From assembly GCA_016213125.1 (NCBI GenBank), contig JACRBR010000195.1:1-32306 (forward strand): a stretch of 32,306 bases of DNA, given 5' to 3'. The position numbers and the translations under genes are program-made. Numbering within the stretch: the first letter of the stretch is position 1; each line of letters begins with the position of its first letter. This document shows positions 7,020 through 14,036 of the stretch, piece by piece. Source of the DNA: Chloroflexota bacterium. Its GTDB lineage: Bacteria; Chloroflexota; Dehalococcoidia; DSTF01; JACRBR01. Under the pieces are notes generated by a model that was not told the DNA's origin, searched no databases, and worked only from the letters and a program-made list of their open reading frames with translations.

Positions 7020-9464
7020 CTAGTCCTGCTGGAACGGCGGCCTGGGCGGGCCGGGAGGGCCCTCGTCCCGGTTCGGTCGGTTGCGCAGTCCGCCGTCCGC
7101 GCTGCGCTCCGGTCCGCGGCTGGTGCCGCCTCCCGAGCCGCTGCGCCGGTCGAACCCGCCCCCGCCACGGGGACGCTCGCCGCCACCGTTGCCGCCGCGA
7201 GGTCCGCGATCGCCGTAGCCGCCGCCACCACCGCCGCCGCCTCGGCCGCCGCGGTCGAACCCGCCACCGCCGCGGCCACCACGGTCACCGCCGCCGCCCC
7301 GCGGGCCGCCACGGTCACCGCCGCCGCTGCGATTGCCGCGCGCCTCGCGCTGGCGCTCCACGGCTGCCGTTGGTCCCTGTTCACCCGCCAGCACGGCGCG
7401 CCGGGAGAGGTTGACGCGCCCCATGCTGTCGATTTCCGTCACCATGACCTCGATCTCTTCGCCCACCGAGAGCGCCTCTTCGACAGAGGGCACGCGTTCG
7501 GTGGAGATCTCCGAGATCGGCACCAGTCCGTCCTTCCCCGGGGCGATCTCAACGAACGCGCCGAAGTTCATCAGCCGGGCCACCCGGCCGTTGTACACCG
7601 AGCCGACCTCCACGTCCTTCGTCATCGCCTCGATGATGCTGATCGCCCGCTGCGCCGATTCGCCGTCCGTCGCGCCGACGAACACCGAACCGTCGTCCTC
7701 GATGTCGATCGTGCAGCCCGTCTCCTCGATGATCGACCGGATGACCTTCCCGCCCGGACCGATGACCGTACCGATCTTCGACGGGTCGATCTGCAGCCTG
7801 TACATGCGGGGCGCGTACGGTGACATCTCCTCGCGCGGCGCGTCCAGCACCTTCAGCATCTCACCCATGATGTGCATCCGGCCGTCACGCGCCTGCGCGA
7901 CCGCTGCCTTCATCACCTCCATGGGGATGCCCTGGATCTTGATGTCCATCTGCAGCGCAGTGATGCCCTCTTCCGTCCCCGCGACCTTGAAGTCCATGTC
8001 GCCCATGGCATCTTCCAGGCCCGCGATGTCCGTCAGCACCTTGTAGTTGCCGTCCTCACCCATGATCAGCCCCATCGCCACGCCCGATACCGGCGCCTTG
8101 ATCGGCACACCGGCGTCCATCAGCGACAGCGTGCTGCCACAGGCCGACCCCATCGACGTGCTCCCGTTGCTGGAAAGCACGTCCGAGACCACGCGGATCG
8201 TGTACGGGAAGTCGTCCGACTCCGGCAGCACCGGCAGGATGGCCCGCTCCGCCAGCGCCCCGTGGCCGATCTCCCGCCGCCCCGCCCCGCCCATGCGTCC
8301 CGTCTCTCCGACGGAGTACGGCGGGAAGTTGTAGTGATGGAGGTACCGCTTGCTGGCGATGGGCGAGAGCGTGTCCAGCCGTTGCGCGTCGCCCACGCCG
8401 CCCAGCGTCGTCACGCTCAGCACCTGCGTCTGCCCGCGCGTGAAGATTGCACTGCCGTGTACCCGGGGCAGCACGCCCACCTGGCACCAGATCGGCCGCA
8501 CTTCGGTCGACTTCCGCCCGTCCGGGCGCTTGTCGTTCTTCAGGATCGAGTCGCGGACCGTCTTCTTCACGAAGTAGTCCAGCGCCTCCCCGACCGCCTT
8601 CTCGCCGAACTCCTCGCCGTACTTCTCGACGAGCTTCGCCTTGTGCGCGTCCAGCCCCCCCTGCCGCTCGTCCTTCGCCAGCGCCAGGAACTCGTCGATG
8701 CTGCCCGCCAGGTCGGCCGAGACCTTGTCCTTCAGCGCCTGCGCCAGCACCGGCGGCTCGAAGACCCACTTCACCGGCTTGAACGCCGCGATCATCTCTT
8801 CCTGCAGGTCGATGAGGATCTGGTTCTGCTGCTGCCCGTACTCCAGCGCGCCCAGGATGACGGACTCCGGCGCTTCGTCCGCGCCCGCCTCCACCATCAT
8901 GATCGCGTCGCGCGTGCCCGCCACCACGATGTCGATCAGGCTGTCCTCCAGCTGGTCGAACGTCGGGTTCGCCACGTACTGTCCGTCGATGTAGCCGACG
9001 CGCACGCTGCTCACCGGCCCGTTGAACGGGATGTCGCTGATCGAAAGCGCCGCCGACGCGCCGACCGTCCCCAGCACGTCCGGCTGGTTCTCCTTGTCCA
9101 CCGCCATCACCGTGATGACGCACTGCACATCGTTCCGCATCGTCTTCGGGAACAGTGGCCGCAACGGCCGGTCCGTCAGCCGCGCGCTCAGCGTCGCCTC
9201 GCTCGATGGCCGCCCTTCGCGGCGGAAGAAGCTGCCGGGGATCTTCCCGGCCGCGTACATCTTCTCCTCGAAGTCGATCGTCAGCGGGAAGAAGTCCGTG
9301 CCCGGGCGTGGCGCGCGCGCCATCACCGCCGTGCACAGCAGTACGACGTCGCCGTACTTCACCAGGCAGGCGCCGTTCGCCAGCCCGGCCACCCGGCCCG
9401 TCTCGATCGTCAGCGTCTTCCCGCCGATCTCTCTTGTGAATGTTCGAATATCAGGTCCTGACAT
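7020..9464 (-). CDS. pnp: Polynucleotide phosphorylase with a long RGG-rich tail
   Basis: An 814-residue 3'-5' exoribonuclease (phosphorolytic), a degradosome-type enzyme. It has two RNase PH-like domains with the helical domain between. The second shows GREIGHGALAERAI, the GSACGSTLSLMDAGVPI loop and GDMDFKVAG, which carries catalytic Asp residues in the family. Then come a KH domain (about 550-615, with IGPGGKVIR) and an S1 domain (about 617-690, with MNFGAFVEI and GLVPISEI). Typical PNPases end near 700-740 residues. Here about 106 residues follow, made of Gly, Arg and Asp in RGG and GGGG runs with a Pro-rich end. The gene follows rpsO in the conserved rpsO-pnp order and has a strong hairpin in its leader. 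Confidence 0.97.
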   Translation of the reverse strand: MSGPDIRTFTREIGGKTLTIETGRVAGLANGACLVKYGDVVLLCTAVMARAPRPGTDFFPLTIDFEEKMYAAGKIPGSFFRREGRPSSEATLSARLTDRPLRPLFPKTMRNDVQCVITVMAVDKENQPDVLGTVGASAALSISDIPFNGPVSSVRVGYIDGQYVANPTFDQLEDSLIDIVVAGTRDAIMMVEAGADEAPESVILGALEYGQQQNQILIDLQEEMIAAFKPVKWVFEPPVLAQALKDKVSADLAGSIDEFLALAKDERQGGLDAHKAKLVEKYGEEFGEKAVGEALDYFVKKTVRDSILKNDKRPDGRKSTEVRPIWCQVGVLPRVHGSAIFTRGQTQVLSVTTLGGVGDAQRLDTLSPIASKRYLHHYNFPPYSVGETGRMGGAGRREIGHGALAERAILPVLPESDDFPYTIRVVSDVLSSNGSTSMGSACGSTLSLMDAGVPIKAPVSGVAMGLIMGEDGNYKVLTDIAGLEDAMGDMDFKVAGTEEGITALQMDIKIQGIPMEVMKAAVAQARDGRMHIMGEMLKVLDAPREEMSPYAPRMYRLQIDPSKIGTVIGPGGKVIRSIIEETGCTIDIEDDGSVFVGATDGESAQRAISIIEAMTKDVEVGSVYNGRVARLMNFGAFVEIAPGKDGLVPISEISTERVPSVEEALSVGEEIEVMVTEIDSMGRVNLSRRAVLAGEQGPTAAVERQREARGNRSGGGDRGGPRGGGGDRGGRGGGGFDRGGRGGGGGGGGYGDRGPRGGNGGGERPRGGGGFDRRSGSGGGTSRGPERSADGGLRNRPNRDEGPPGPPRPPFQQD

Positions 9465-9499
9465 GTGTGGGGATTCCTCCGTTTTCCGGTTGTGTGGTC

Positions 9500-9529
9500 C
9501 CCGCCAATGCTATGCTCGGCATTGGCGGG
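9500..9529 (-). promoter_or_regulatory. pnp leader hairpin
   Basis: A perfect 11-bp stem, CCCGCCAATGC paired with GCATTGGCGGG around an 8-base loop, lies 35 bases upstream of the pnp ATG. In Escherichia coli, RNase III cuts a pnp leader stem-loop and PNPase then represses its own translation. The position suggests a similar role, but the sequences are not claimed to be homologous. The rest of 9530-9709 shows no gene and only short weak hairpins. Confidence 0.55.
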
Positions 9530-9709
9530 CAATGGCATGTTAAATGACGTTACGCAGCGGCTGATGCTCCGCGGCTGCTTGTGACGACTCGAATGAGGGA
9601 AGTGGTGTGGCCCACCCGCCGCAGCGGGTCTTCCGACGTCAGGGCCCGTCCTCGAGGATCGTCGCTTCGCTTCTTCTCTTCACACCGGGTCACATCTTCC
9701 CGGCGCGCG

Positions 9710-9738
9710 AAAAGGCCTCCGTGTTACTTGCGGAGGCC
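9710..9738 (-). terminator. Terminator overlapping the rpsO stop
   Basis: On the minus strand GGCCTCCG pairs with CGGAGGCC around a 9-base loop and is followed by TTTT. The left arm is the last codons of rpsO and the stop lies in the loop. Readthrough or processing here would set the rpsO to pnp ratio. Confidence 0.8.
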
Positions 9739-9993
9739 CAGTTGCTGGAGGACAGCGCGGTAGCGTGACACGTCCGTCTTATTCAGGAAGGCTAGCTGCC
9801 GGCGTCGTTGGCCGACGAGCTTCAACAGCCCTCGCTGCGTCGAGTGATCGTGCCTGTGCTGCTTGAGGTGTTCCGTCAGGGCGTTGATACGGTCCGTCAG
9901 GAGGGCTACTTGCACCTCGGCCGAACCCGTGTCGGTCGCGTGCCGCTTGTGCTGGCCGACGATCTCGGCCTTGCGCTCTACAGTCAGCGCCAT
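9724..9993 (-). CDS. rpsO: 30S ribosomal protein S15
   Basis: An 89-residue protein, exactly the family length. S15 binds the central domain of 16S rRNA early in 30S assembly. The family core is present: DTGSAEVQVALLTDRI, LTEHLKQHRHDHSTQRGLL and LVGQRRRQLAFL, ending in LQQLGLRK. A purine-rich GAGAGAGGAAA lies upstream of the ATG, a little further off than usual. It is the first gene of the rpsO-pnp pair. Confidence 0.97.
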   Translation of the reverse strand: MALTVERKAEIVGQHKRHATDTGSAEVQVALLTDRINALTEHLKQHRHDHSTQRGLLKLVGQRRRQLAFLNKTDVSRYRAVLQQLGLRK

Positions 9994-10104
9994 CTATTCC
10001 GCGTTTCCTCTCTCTTTAGTACATCCTGAGGCTACCAGAGCCCACACGGGGTGGCAACCGGTGATACACACTAGGGGTTCAAGATTAGGATCGACACCGG
10101 TATC

Positions 10105-10138
10105 TGTCATTCCGAGCGCAGCGAGGAATCTTGCCGCT
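10105..10138 (+). repeat. Dispersed GAGCGCAGCGAGGAAT repeat, copy 1
   Basis: This stretch begins TGTCATTCCGAGC and continues GCAGCGAGGAATCT, then TGCCGCT. The core recurs at 13725-13751, and the start and end segments recur in a diverged copy at 13861-13890. All copies are intergenic. The 9994-10251 gap otherwise holds the rpsO leader and the palindrome at 10181. Confidence 0.8.
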
Positions 10139-10180
10139 CCCGCCAGCGGCGCTCGTAGCGCTAGCGCTGCCAGGGTAGCT

Positions 10181-10198
10181 GCGGAGCTTCAGCTCCGC
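10181..10198. repeat. Palindromic repeat GCGGAGCT-TC-AGCTCCGC
   Basis: An 8-bp perfect stem with a 2-base loop. It resembles the palindromes at 13789-13806 (GAGGGGCT/AGCCCCTC) and 21941-21961 (GCGCGGGCT/AGCCCGCGC), all built on an inner GCT/AGC. It lies between the converging ends of repeat sequence and the membrane protein gene. Confidence 0.6.
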
Positions 10199-10251
10199 CC
10201 ACTGTCTCGGGCGGGTACGTGGTTGCTCCGCAGGCGAACCGACTACTGACG

Positions 10252-11505
10252 CTACGGCACTGGGGTGCGTTGCGACGCCGTACACGTCGGTACTAGGCTC
10301 CTCACGCTCGGCGGCGACACCACCGTCGGCTCGTCGGCCGGTTCTGGCGCCACGCACGTCGGATACGCCACCGGAGGCCCAAAGACGTCCTCCTCCGCGC
10401 CAAGGAAGGTCTTGAACCATCTGGCGAGTTCTGCCTGATCATTGCCAAGCCAGCACGGCCGCTCATACCCGATCCCGATCACCCGCACGTGCTCGCCATC
10501 CGGCTCGACGGTAATCCTGAACCGCCCATTACATGCAAGGGCTGCATTCAGGTAGTACACGCCATCGTGGTACTCGTGTCCGAACAGCGGCCTGCTGTCG
10601 ACCCGTTCCGCGAAATCCTCAAGAGAGCCATCGAGGACCAAGGACGGGACCTCGCCATCGGGATACGTGTAGAACTCCTTCCCCGAATCATCAGGAATTG
10701 GCAACGCCGGAAGCTTCCTTTCAAGCCGCGGCACGAGTTCGTCGCGCACCATCGCGAAAAGCGACTTTCGCGTCGACGCCTTACCGCACGCGCCAGACGC
10801 GTCCAGCGCGACCACGCGAATCGCGCGGTATTGAGCCTTGATGCGCGCCAAGCGGCAGTCGTTATCAAGTAACACGTCAATACTACCGGGCACTGCTGGC
10901 CGAGCACCCGATCGGCCTATGACATCACCATGCGCGTGCCCGCTGGCGTCCAGCCGAATGTGGATCTCGCCCGCGTCGAAGTCGATAGGGAGCACCGCCG
11001 CCGGGTCATCCGGTGCGAATTCGTATTTCAGTCGCGGTGGTTCGCCAAGGAAGCTCGTCGCCGCAAACGAGAACGCAGCAAACCCAAACACGATCGGCGC
11101 AACTCGCAGACGAAGCCCTCCCGTCGCGCCTGCTTCTGATATGCGCAGGCACGTGTGCGAGATCGGCAGAACAACCAGCGCCACCAGGTCCGTGTAATCC
11201 ACCACCCGCCCGATTTCGAAGATCCCGCCCGCGTTCCACCCATCGATCGCCCCCTGAGACAGCGGCGACTTCCACCACACAAACCCAAGCGCCGTAGCGA
11301 GGTAGATCTCCCGGGTCCGCCGCGGAAACAGCGCCGACCAGAACATCGGGAAGATGAACAGCCCCGCGAAGTCCGACAGCTTGCCCGTCAGCACGCCCGG
11401 ATACGCCTGCTTCAGCACGAAGTCGTTCGCCAGCAGGAGCAGAAGCCCCGCCACGAACCCCACTGACGTCAGAACGCGTGCCGCCCGGTCCATCGTGCGT
11501 ATCAT
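10252..11505 (-). CDS. Uncharacterised membrane protein with LTGKLSDFAGLF motif
   Basis: A protein of about 417 residues, taken from the ATG at 11505; 11493 is an equal alternative and no clear ribosome-binding site decides. The N-terminal half has about five hydrophobic segments, beginning VLTSVGFVAGLLLLLANDF. A conserved-looking loop GVLTGKLSDFAGLFIFP follows the first. From about residue 165 the protein is soluble and rich in charged residues, with Cys residues near 240 and 365 and a Pro/Thr-rich end. I recall the GKLSDFAGLF motif in other unannotated bacterial membrane proteins, but no function is known to me. It is divergent to degV, sharing a 35-base gap. Confidence 0.65.
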   Translation of the reverse strand: MIRTMDRAARVLTSVGFVAGLLLLLANDFVLKQAYPGVLTGKLSDFAGLFIFPMFWSALFPRRTREIYLATALGFVWWKSPLSQGAIDGWNAGGIFEIGRVVDYTDLVALVVLPISHTCLRISEAGATGGLRLRVAPIVFGFAAFSFAATSFLGEPPRLKYEFAPDDPAAVLPIDFDAGEIHIRLDASGHAHGDVIGRSGARPAVPGSIDVLLDNDCRLARIKAQYRAIRVVALDASGACGKASTRKSLFAMVRDELVPRLERKLPALPIPDDSGKEFYTYPDGEVPSLVLDGSLEDFAERVDSRPLFGHEYHDGVYYLNAALACNGRFRITVEPDGEHVRVIGIGYERPCWLGNDQAELARWFKTFLGAEEDVFGPPVAYPTCVAPEPADEPTVVSPPSVRSLVPTCTASQRTPVP

Positions 11506-11540
11506 ACGACGGTCACCCACCCCCGGAGGTTCCCCGCCCC

Positions 11541-12434
11541 ATGCCCGTCCCCCAACCCCCAATCACCAACCCCCAATCACCACCGAAGGTGGCCATCGTC
11601 ACCGACAGCACCGCCTGCATCCCCCCGGACGTCGCCGCCCGGTACGGCATCGAGGCCGTCCCCGTCCACATCATCTTCGGCGGCCGCACCTACGCCGATT
11701 CCCTCACCACCGATACGGCCGAGTTCTACGACCGCCTCCGCACCTCCACCGACCGCCCCACCACCGCCGCCCCCTCACCCGGCATGTACATCGAGGCCAT
11801 CGGCCGCGCCGCCCGCCGCGCCGACGCCGTCCTCGTCATCACCGTCTCCGCGCAGTTCAGCGCCATGTACGACTCCGCCCGCGCCGCCATCGACGCCGTC
11901 CACGCCGAGTCCCCCGCCCTCGACATCCGCCTCATGGACTCCCGCAACGCCGCAATGGCCCAGGGCTTCGTCGTCCTCGAGGCCGCCCGCGCAGCCGAGC
12001 GCGGTGCCAACATCGACGACGTGGTCGCCCGCGCCGAAGAGATGACCGGGCGCGTCACCCTGCTCGCCATGCTCGACACCCTCACCTACCTCGCCCGCAG
12101 CGGCCGCGTCCCGCGCGTCGCCGCCTGGGCCGCCGGCGTCCTCCAGGTGAAGCCCGTCGTCCGCTTCAGCGCCTCCGACATCAAGCTCGTCGCCCGCACC
12201 CGCACCCGCCCGAAGGCCCTCGACCGCATGGCCGCCATCTTCGCCGAGTCCACGGCCGGCCGCCGCGTCCACCTCGCCGTCCACCACGCCAACGTCCCCG
12301 AAGACGCCGCCTACTTGCTCGCGGCAGCGCAGCGCTCCGCCGACATCGTCGAGTCCTACGTCACCGAGTTCACGCAGGTCATGGGCGTCCACACCGGCCC
12401 CGGCCTCGCCGGCCTCGCCTGGTGGTGCGAGTGA
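11541..12434 (+). CDS. DegV family fatty acid-binding protein
   Basis: A 297-residue protein of the DegV/FakB family. Members bind a single fatty acid and some present it to the FakA kinase for phospholipid synthesis. The signature VAIVTDSTACIPP starts the fold, followed by VPVHIIFGGRTYADS, the STDRPTTAAPSPG loop, ITVSAQFSAMYDSA, and DTLTYLARSGR with LQVKPVV. GGAGG lies 11 bases before the ATG at 11541. The first 15 residues are encoded by a 14-base repeat and are probably not part of the fold; a GTG at 11589 is a possible alternative start. No fakA gene is nearby. The stop overlaps a purine-rich heptamer array. Confidence 0.9.
   Translation: MPVPQPPITNPQSPPKVAIVTDSTACIPPDVAARYGIEAVPVHIIFGGRTYADSLTTDTAEFYDRLRTSTDRPTTAAPSPGMYIEAIGRAARRADAVLVITVSAQFSAMYDSARAAIDAVHAESPALDIRLMDSRNAAMAQGFVVLEAARAAERGANIDDVVARAEEMTGRVTLLAMLDTLTYLARSGRVPRVAAWAAGVLQVKPVVRFSASDIKLVARTRTRPKALDRMAAIFAESTAGRRVHLAVHHANVPEDAAYLLAAAQRSADIVESYVTEFTQVMGVHTGPGLAGLAWWCE
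11553..11580. repeat. Two copies of a 14-base (2 x 7) C-rich repeat at the degV 5' end
   Basis: CAACCCCCAATCAC occurs twice in tandem. It overlaps the first codons of degV as annotated. The unit resembles the CCCCAAT-type short tandem heptamers known from filamentous cyanobacteria. Confidence 0.75.
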
Positions 12435-12472
12435 GAGGTAAGAGGCGAGAAGCGTGAAGCGAGACGAGAGAC
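12431..12472 (+). repeat. Purine-rich heptamer array after degV
   Basis: Six degenerate 7-base units with consensus GYGAGAN, for example GTGAGAG, GTAAGAG, GCGAGAA and GCGAGAC. The first unit contains the degV TGA. A 30-base hairpin repeat follows with no gap. Confidence 0.75.
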
Positions 12473-12502
12473 GTAGGGGCGAGGCACCGCCTCGCCCTGC
12501 GG
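12473..12502 (+). repeat. Dispersed 30-base hairpin repeat, copy 2
   Basis: Matches the element at 4751-4780 at 29 of 30 bases. It has GCGAGGC-ACC-GCCTCGC at its centre. It directly abuts the preceding heptamer array. Confidence 0.8.
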
Positions 12503-12537
12503 TACGGCCACCACCATCCACATGCGCCGCGCACACC

Positions 12538-12561
12538 GTAGGGGCATGCTGCGGCATGCCC
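12538..12561 (+). repeat. Variant hairpin repeat GTAGGGGCATGC...
   Basis: It begins with the same GTAGGGG as the 30-base repeat but has a different stem, GGGCATGC paired with GCATGCCC around TGCG. The shared head with a changed but still paired stem suggests the base pairing is what is kept. Confidence 0.65.
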
Positions 12562-12631
12562 GAAGATCCCACAGTCACCCCACCGCCGCCCATGCGAAAG
12601 CGCCACCAACGCCGCGGGACCGGCGTCATCC

Positions 12632-12701
12632 TCCATCCTCCATCCTCCATCTTCCGTCGTCCATCCTCCTTCGCCGCATCCAACCTCTAACATCCAACAT
12701 C
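12632..12701. repeat. Pyrimidine-rich heptamer array upstream of the TolB-like gene
   Basis: Ten 7-base units in one phase. They begin as TCCATCC and drift to forms such as TCCGTCG and CAACATC. The array ends 13 bases before the ATG at 12715. Confidence 0.75.
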
Positions 12702-12714
12702 CACGCCCAGTACC

Positions 12715-13660
12715 ATGCCGCACGTGCACCACCGCTCCGTCACCACGCTCCTCCTCGCGGCCGCCATCCTCGTCGCCGTCGCTCCCGCCTGCAACGACGA
12801 CGGCGGCCCGCCCCCCGCCGACCGGCGTCGTCTTCTACGCCAACCGCGACGGCGACGACGACGTCTATATCACCAACCTCGACGGCACCGGCACGCACCA
12901 GCTCACCAACGAGCCCGGCCGCGACTACGAGGGTGACATCTCGCCCGACGGCAAGACCGTCGTCTTCGCCTCACAGCGCGCCACCGGCCCCAACAGCCAG
13001 CTCTTCCTCATGAACGCCGACGGCACCGACGTCCGCCGCCTCACCTTCAGCGCCGACGGCGCGAGCGGCACCGTCATCGACGACTACGCCCACTGGTCGT
13101 CTGACGGCAAGAGCATCGTCTTCCAGCGCTCCAGCGACGCCACCGGCAAGATGGACGCCGACGTCTGGATCATCGACCCCGTCACCGGAGAGGAGCGCCA
13201 GGTCACCGACACCCCGACCAACTGGGACAGCACCCCCAGCTTCACCCACGACAACAACGGCGTCATGTTCGAGCGCGGCGGCGGCTCCGCCGGCTTCTCC
13301 ATCTACCGCGTCGATCTCGTAACCGGCGAGGCCACCCGCATCACCGGAGACGATGCCGGGCGCGCAACGGGCGGCAAGGAGTCGCCGGACGGCAAGCGTA
13401 TCCTCTTCACCTCCGGCATCGATGGCGACGCCGAGGTCTACGTCGCCGAAGCCTACGGGGGGAACATCACCAACCTCACCAACAACGACGCCGCCGACAT
13501 CTACCCTCACTGGTCGCCCGACGGCAAGCGGATCCTCTTCGAGACCGACCGCGACGGCAACCACGAGATCTACGTCATGAACGCCGACGGCACTGAACAG
13601 CGCCGCGTCACCACCGACCCCGGCAAAGACTCCGACCCCCACTGGTCCCGCGCCCACTGA
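12715..13660 (+). pseudogene. TolB-like beta-propeller lipoprotein, frameshifted at a C6 run
   Basis: The first frame gives a signal peptide with a lipobox-like VAPAC and then CNDDGGPPPA. It then becomes an Arg-rich nonsense sequence and stops at 12936. From about 12820 the next frame gives TGVVFYANRDGDDDVYITN and continues through at least six PD40 repeats (LFLMNADGTDVRRLTF; YAHWSSDGKSIVF; EIYVMNADGTEQRRVTT) to HWSRAH and a TGA. The total length is 3n+1 and the break coincides with six C at 12811-12816. Removing one C restores a single protein of 314 residues. It may be a sequencing error, a true mutation or phase variation. Intact, it would be a surface or envelope propeller like that at 1524-2468. 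Confidence 0.8.
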
Positions 13661-13709
13661 GTGGGAAGTGAGAAGCGCGACGTGAGACGTGAGACGCGAG
13701 ATGCGCGAA
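13661..13709 (+). repeat. Purine-rich heptamer array after the TolB-like gene
   Basis: Seven 7-base units starting on the first base after the TGA. They include GTGGGAA, GTGAGAA, GCGCGAC, GTGAGAC and GCGAGAT. The consensus GYGAGAN is the same as in the array after degV. Confidence 0.8.
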
Positions 13710-13724
13710 GCCAGGGACGCGGTA

Positions 13725-13751
13725 TGTCATTCCGAGCGCAGCGAGGAATCT
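13725..13751 (+). repeat. Dispersed GAGCGCAGCGAGGAAT repeat, copy 2
   Basis: Identical over 27 bases to the start of the copy at 10105. It lies 15 bases after the heptamer array. Confidence 0.8.
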
Positions 13752-13788
13752 AGTGGTGACGCCACCAATCGCCGCCAACCCAGTACTA

Positions 13789-13806
13789 GAGGGGCTTTAG
13801 CCCCTC
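13789..13806. repeat. Palindromic repeat GAGGGGCT-TT-AGCCCCTC
   Basis: A perfect 8-bp stem with a 2-base loop, of the same build as 10181-10198. It could act as a terminator between the convergent genes, although no U-run follows. Confidence 0.6.
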
Positions 13807-13860
13807 CGGATAAGCAGGGGCTTCATCCTCTTAGGTGCGAGGCGCAGGCCTCCTAGTACG

Positions 13861-13890
13861 ATTCCGAGCGCAGCGAGCAAACTTGCCGCT
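13861..13890 (+). repeat. Diverged GAGCGCAGCGAG repeat, copy 3
   Basis: It carries ATTCCGAGCGCAGCGAG, then differs (CAAACT), then ends with the TTGCCGCT seen at the end of copy 1. It is likely an older copy of the same element. Confidence 0.65.
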
Positions 13891-13943
13891 GACACCAACG
13901 CGGCTGCATGCGTAAGCGCCAAGCACCGCGCCCGAAGTCCACA

Positions 13944-14036
13944 CCTCCCGCCTCCCGCCTCCCGCCTCCCGCCTCCTGCCTCCCGCCTCCCGCCTCCCGC
14001 CTCCCGCCTCCCGCCTCCGACTTCCAGCATCCACCC
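13944..14036. repeat. Heptamer tandem array CCTCCCG, running into the stop of the next gene
   Basis: Ten near-perfect 7-base units of CCTCCCG (the fifth is CCTCCTG), then three diverged units that keep the 7-base phase up to the TAG of the minus-strand gene at 14037. Read on the minus strand, a G-rich array (GGCGGGA units) begins right after a stop codon, as in the two plus-strand cases. The minus strand has many closely spaced GG and GGG runs and could form G-quadruplexes. Confidence 0.9.

Noticed and set aside
7872..9461. 529-codon plus-strand open frame opposite pnp
   Set aside because: His/Arg/Leu-rich shadow of pnp with no recognisable domain.
13797..14030. Minus-strand open frame encoding repeated GGGRREA
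   Set aside because: It is only the translation of the heptamer tandem array and has no start context.
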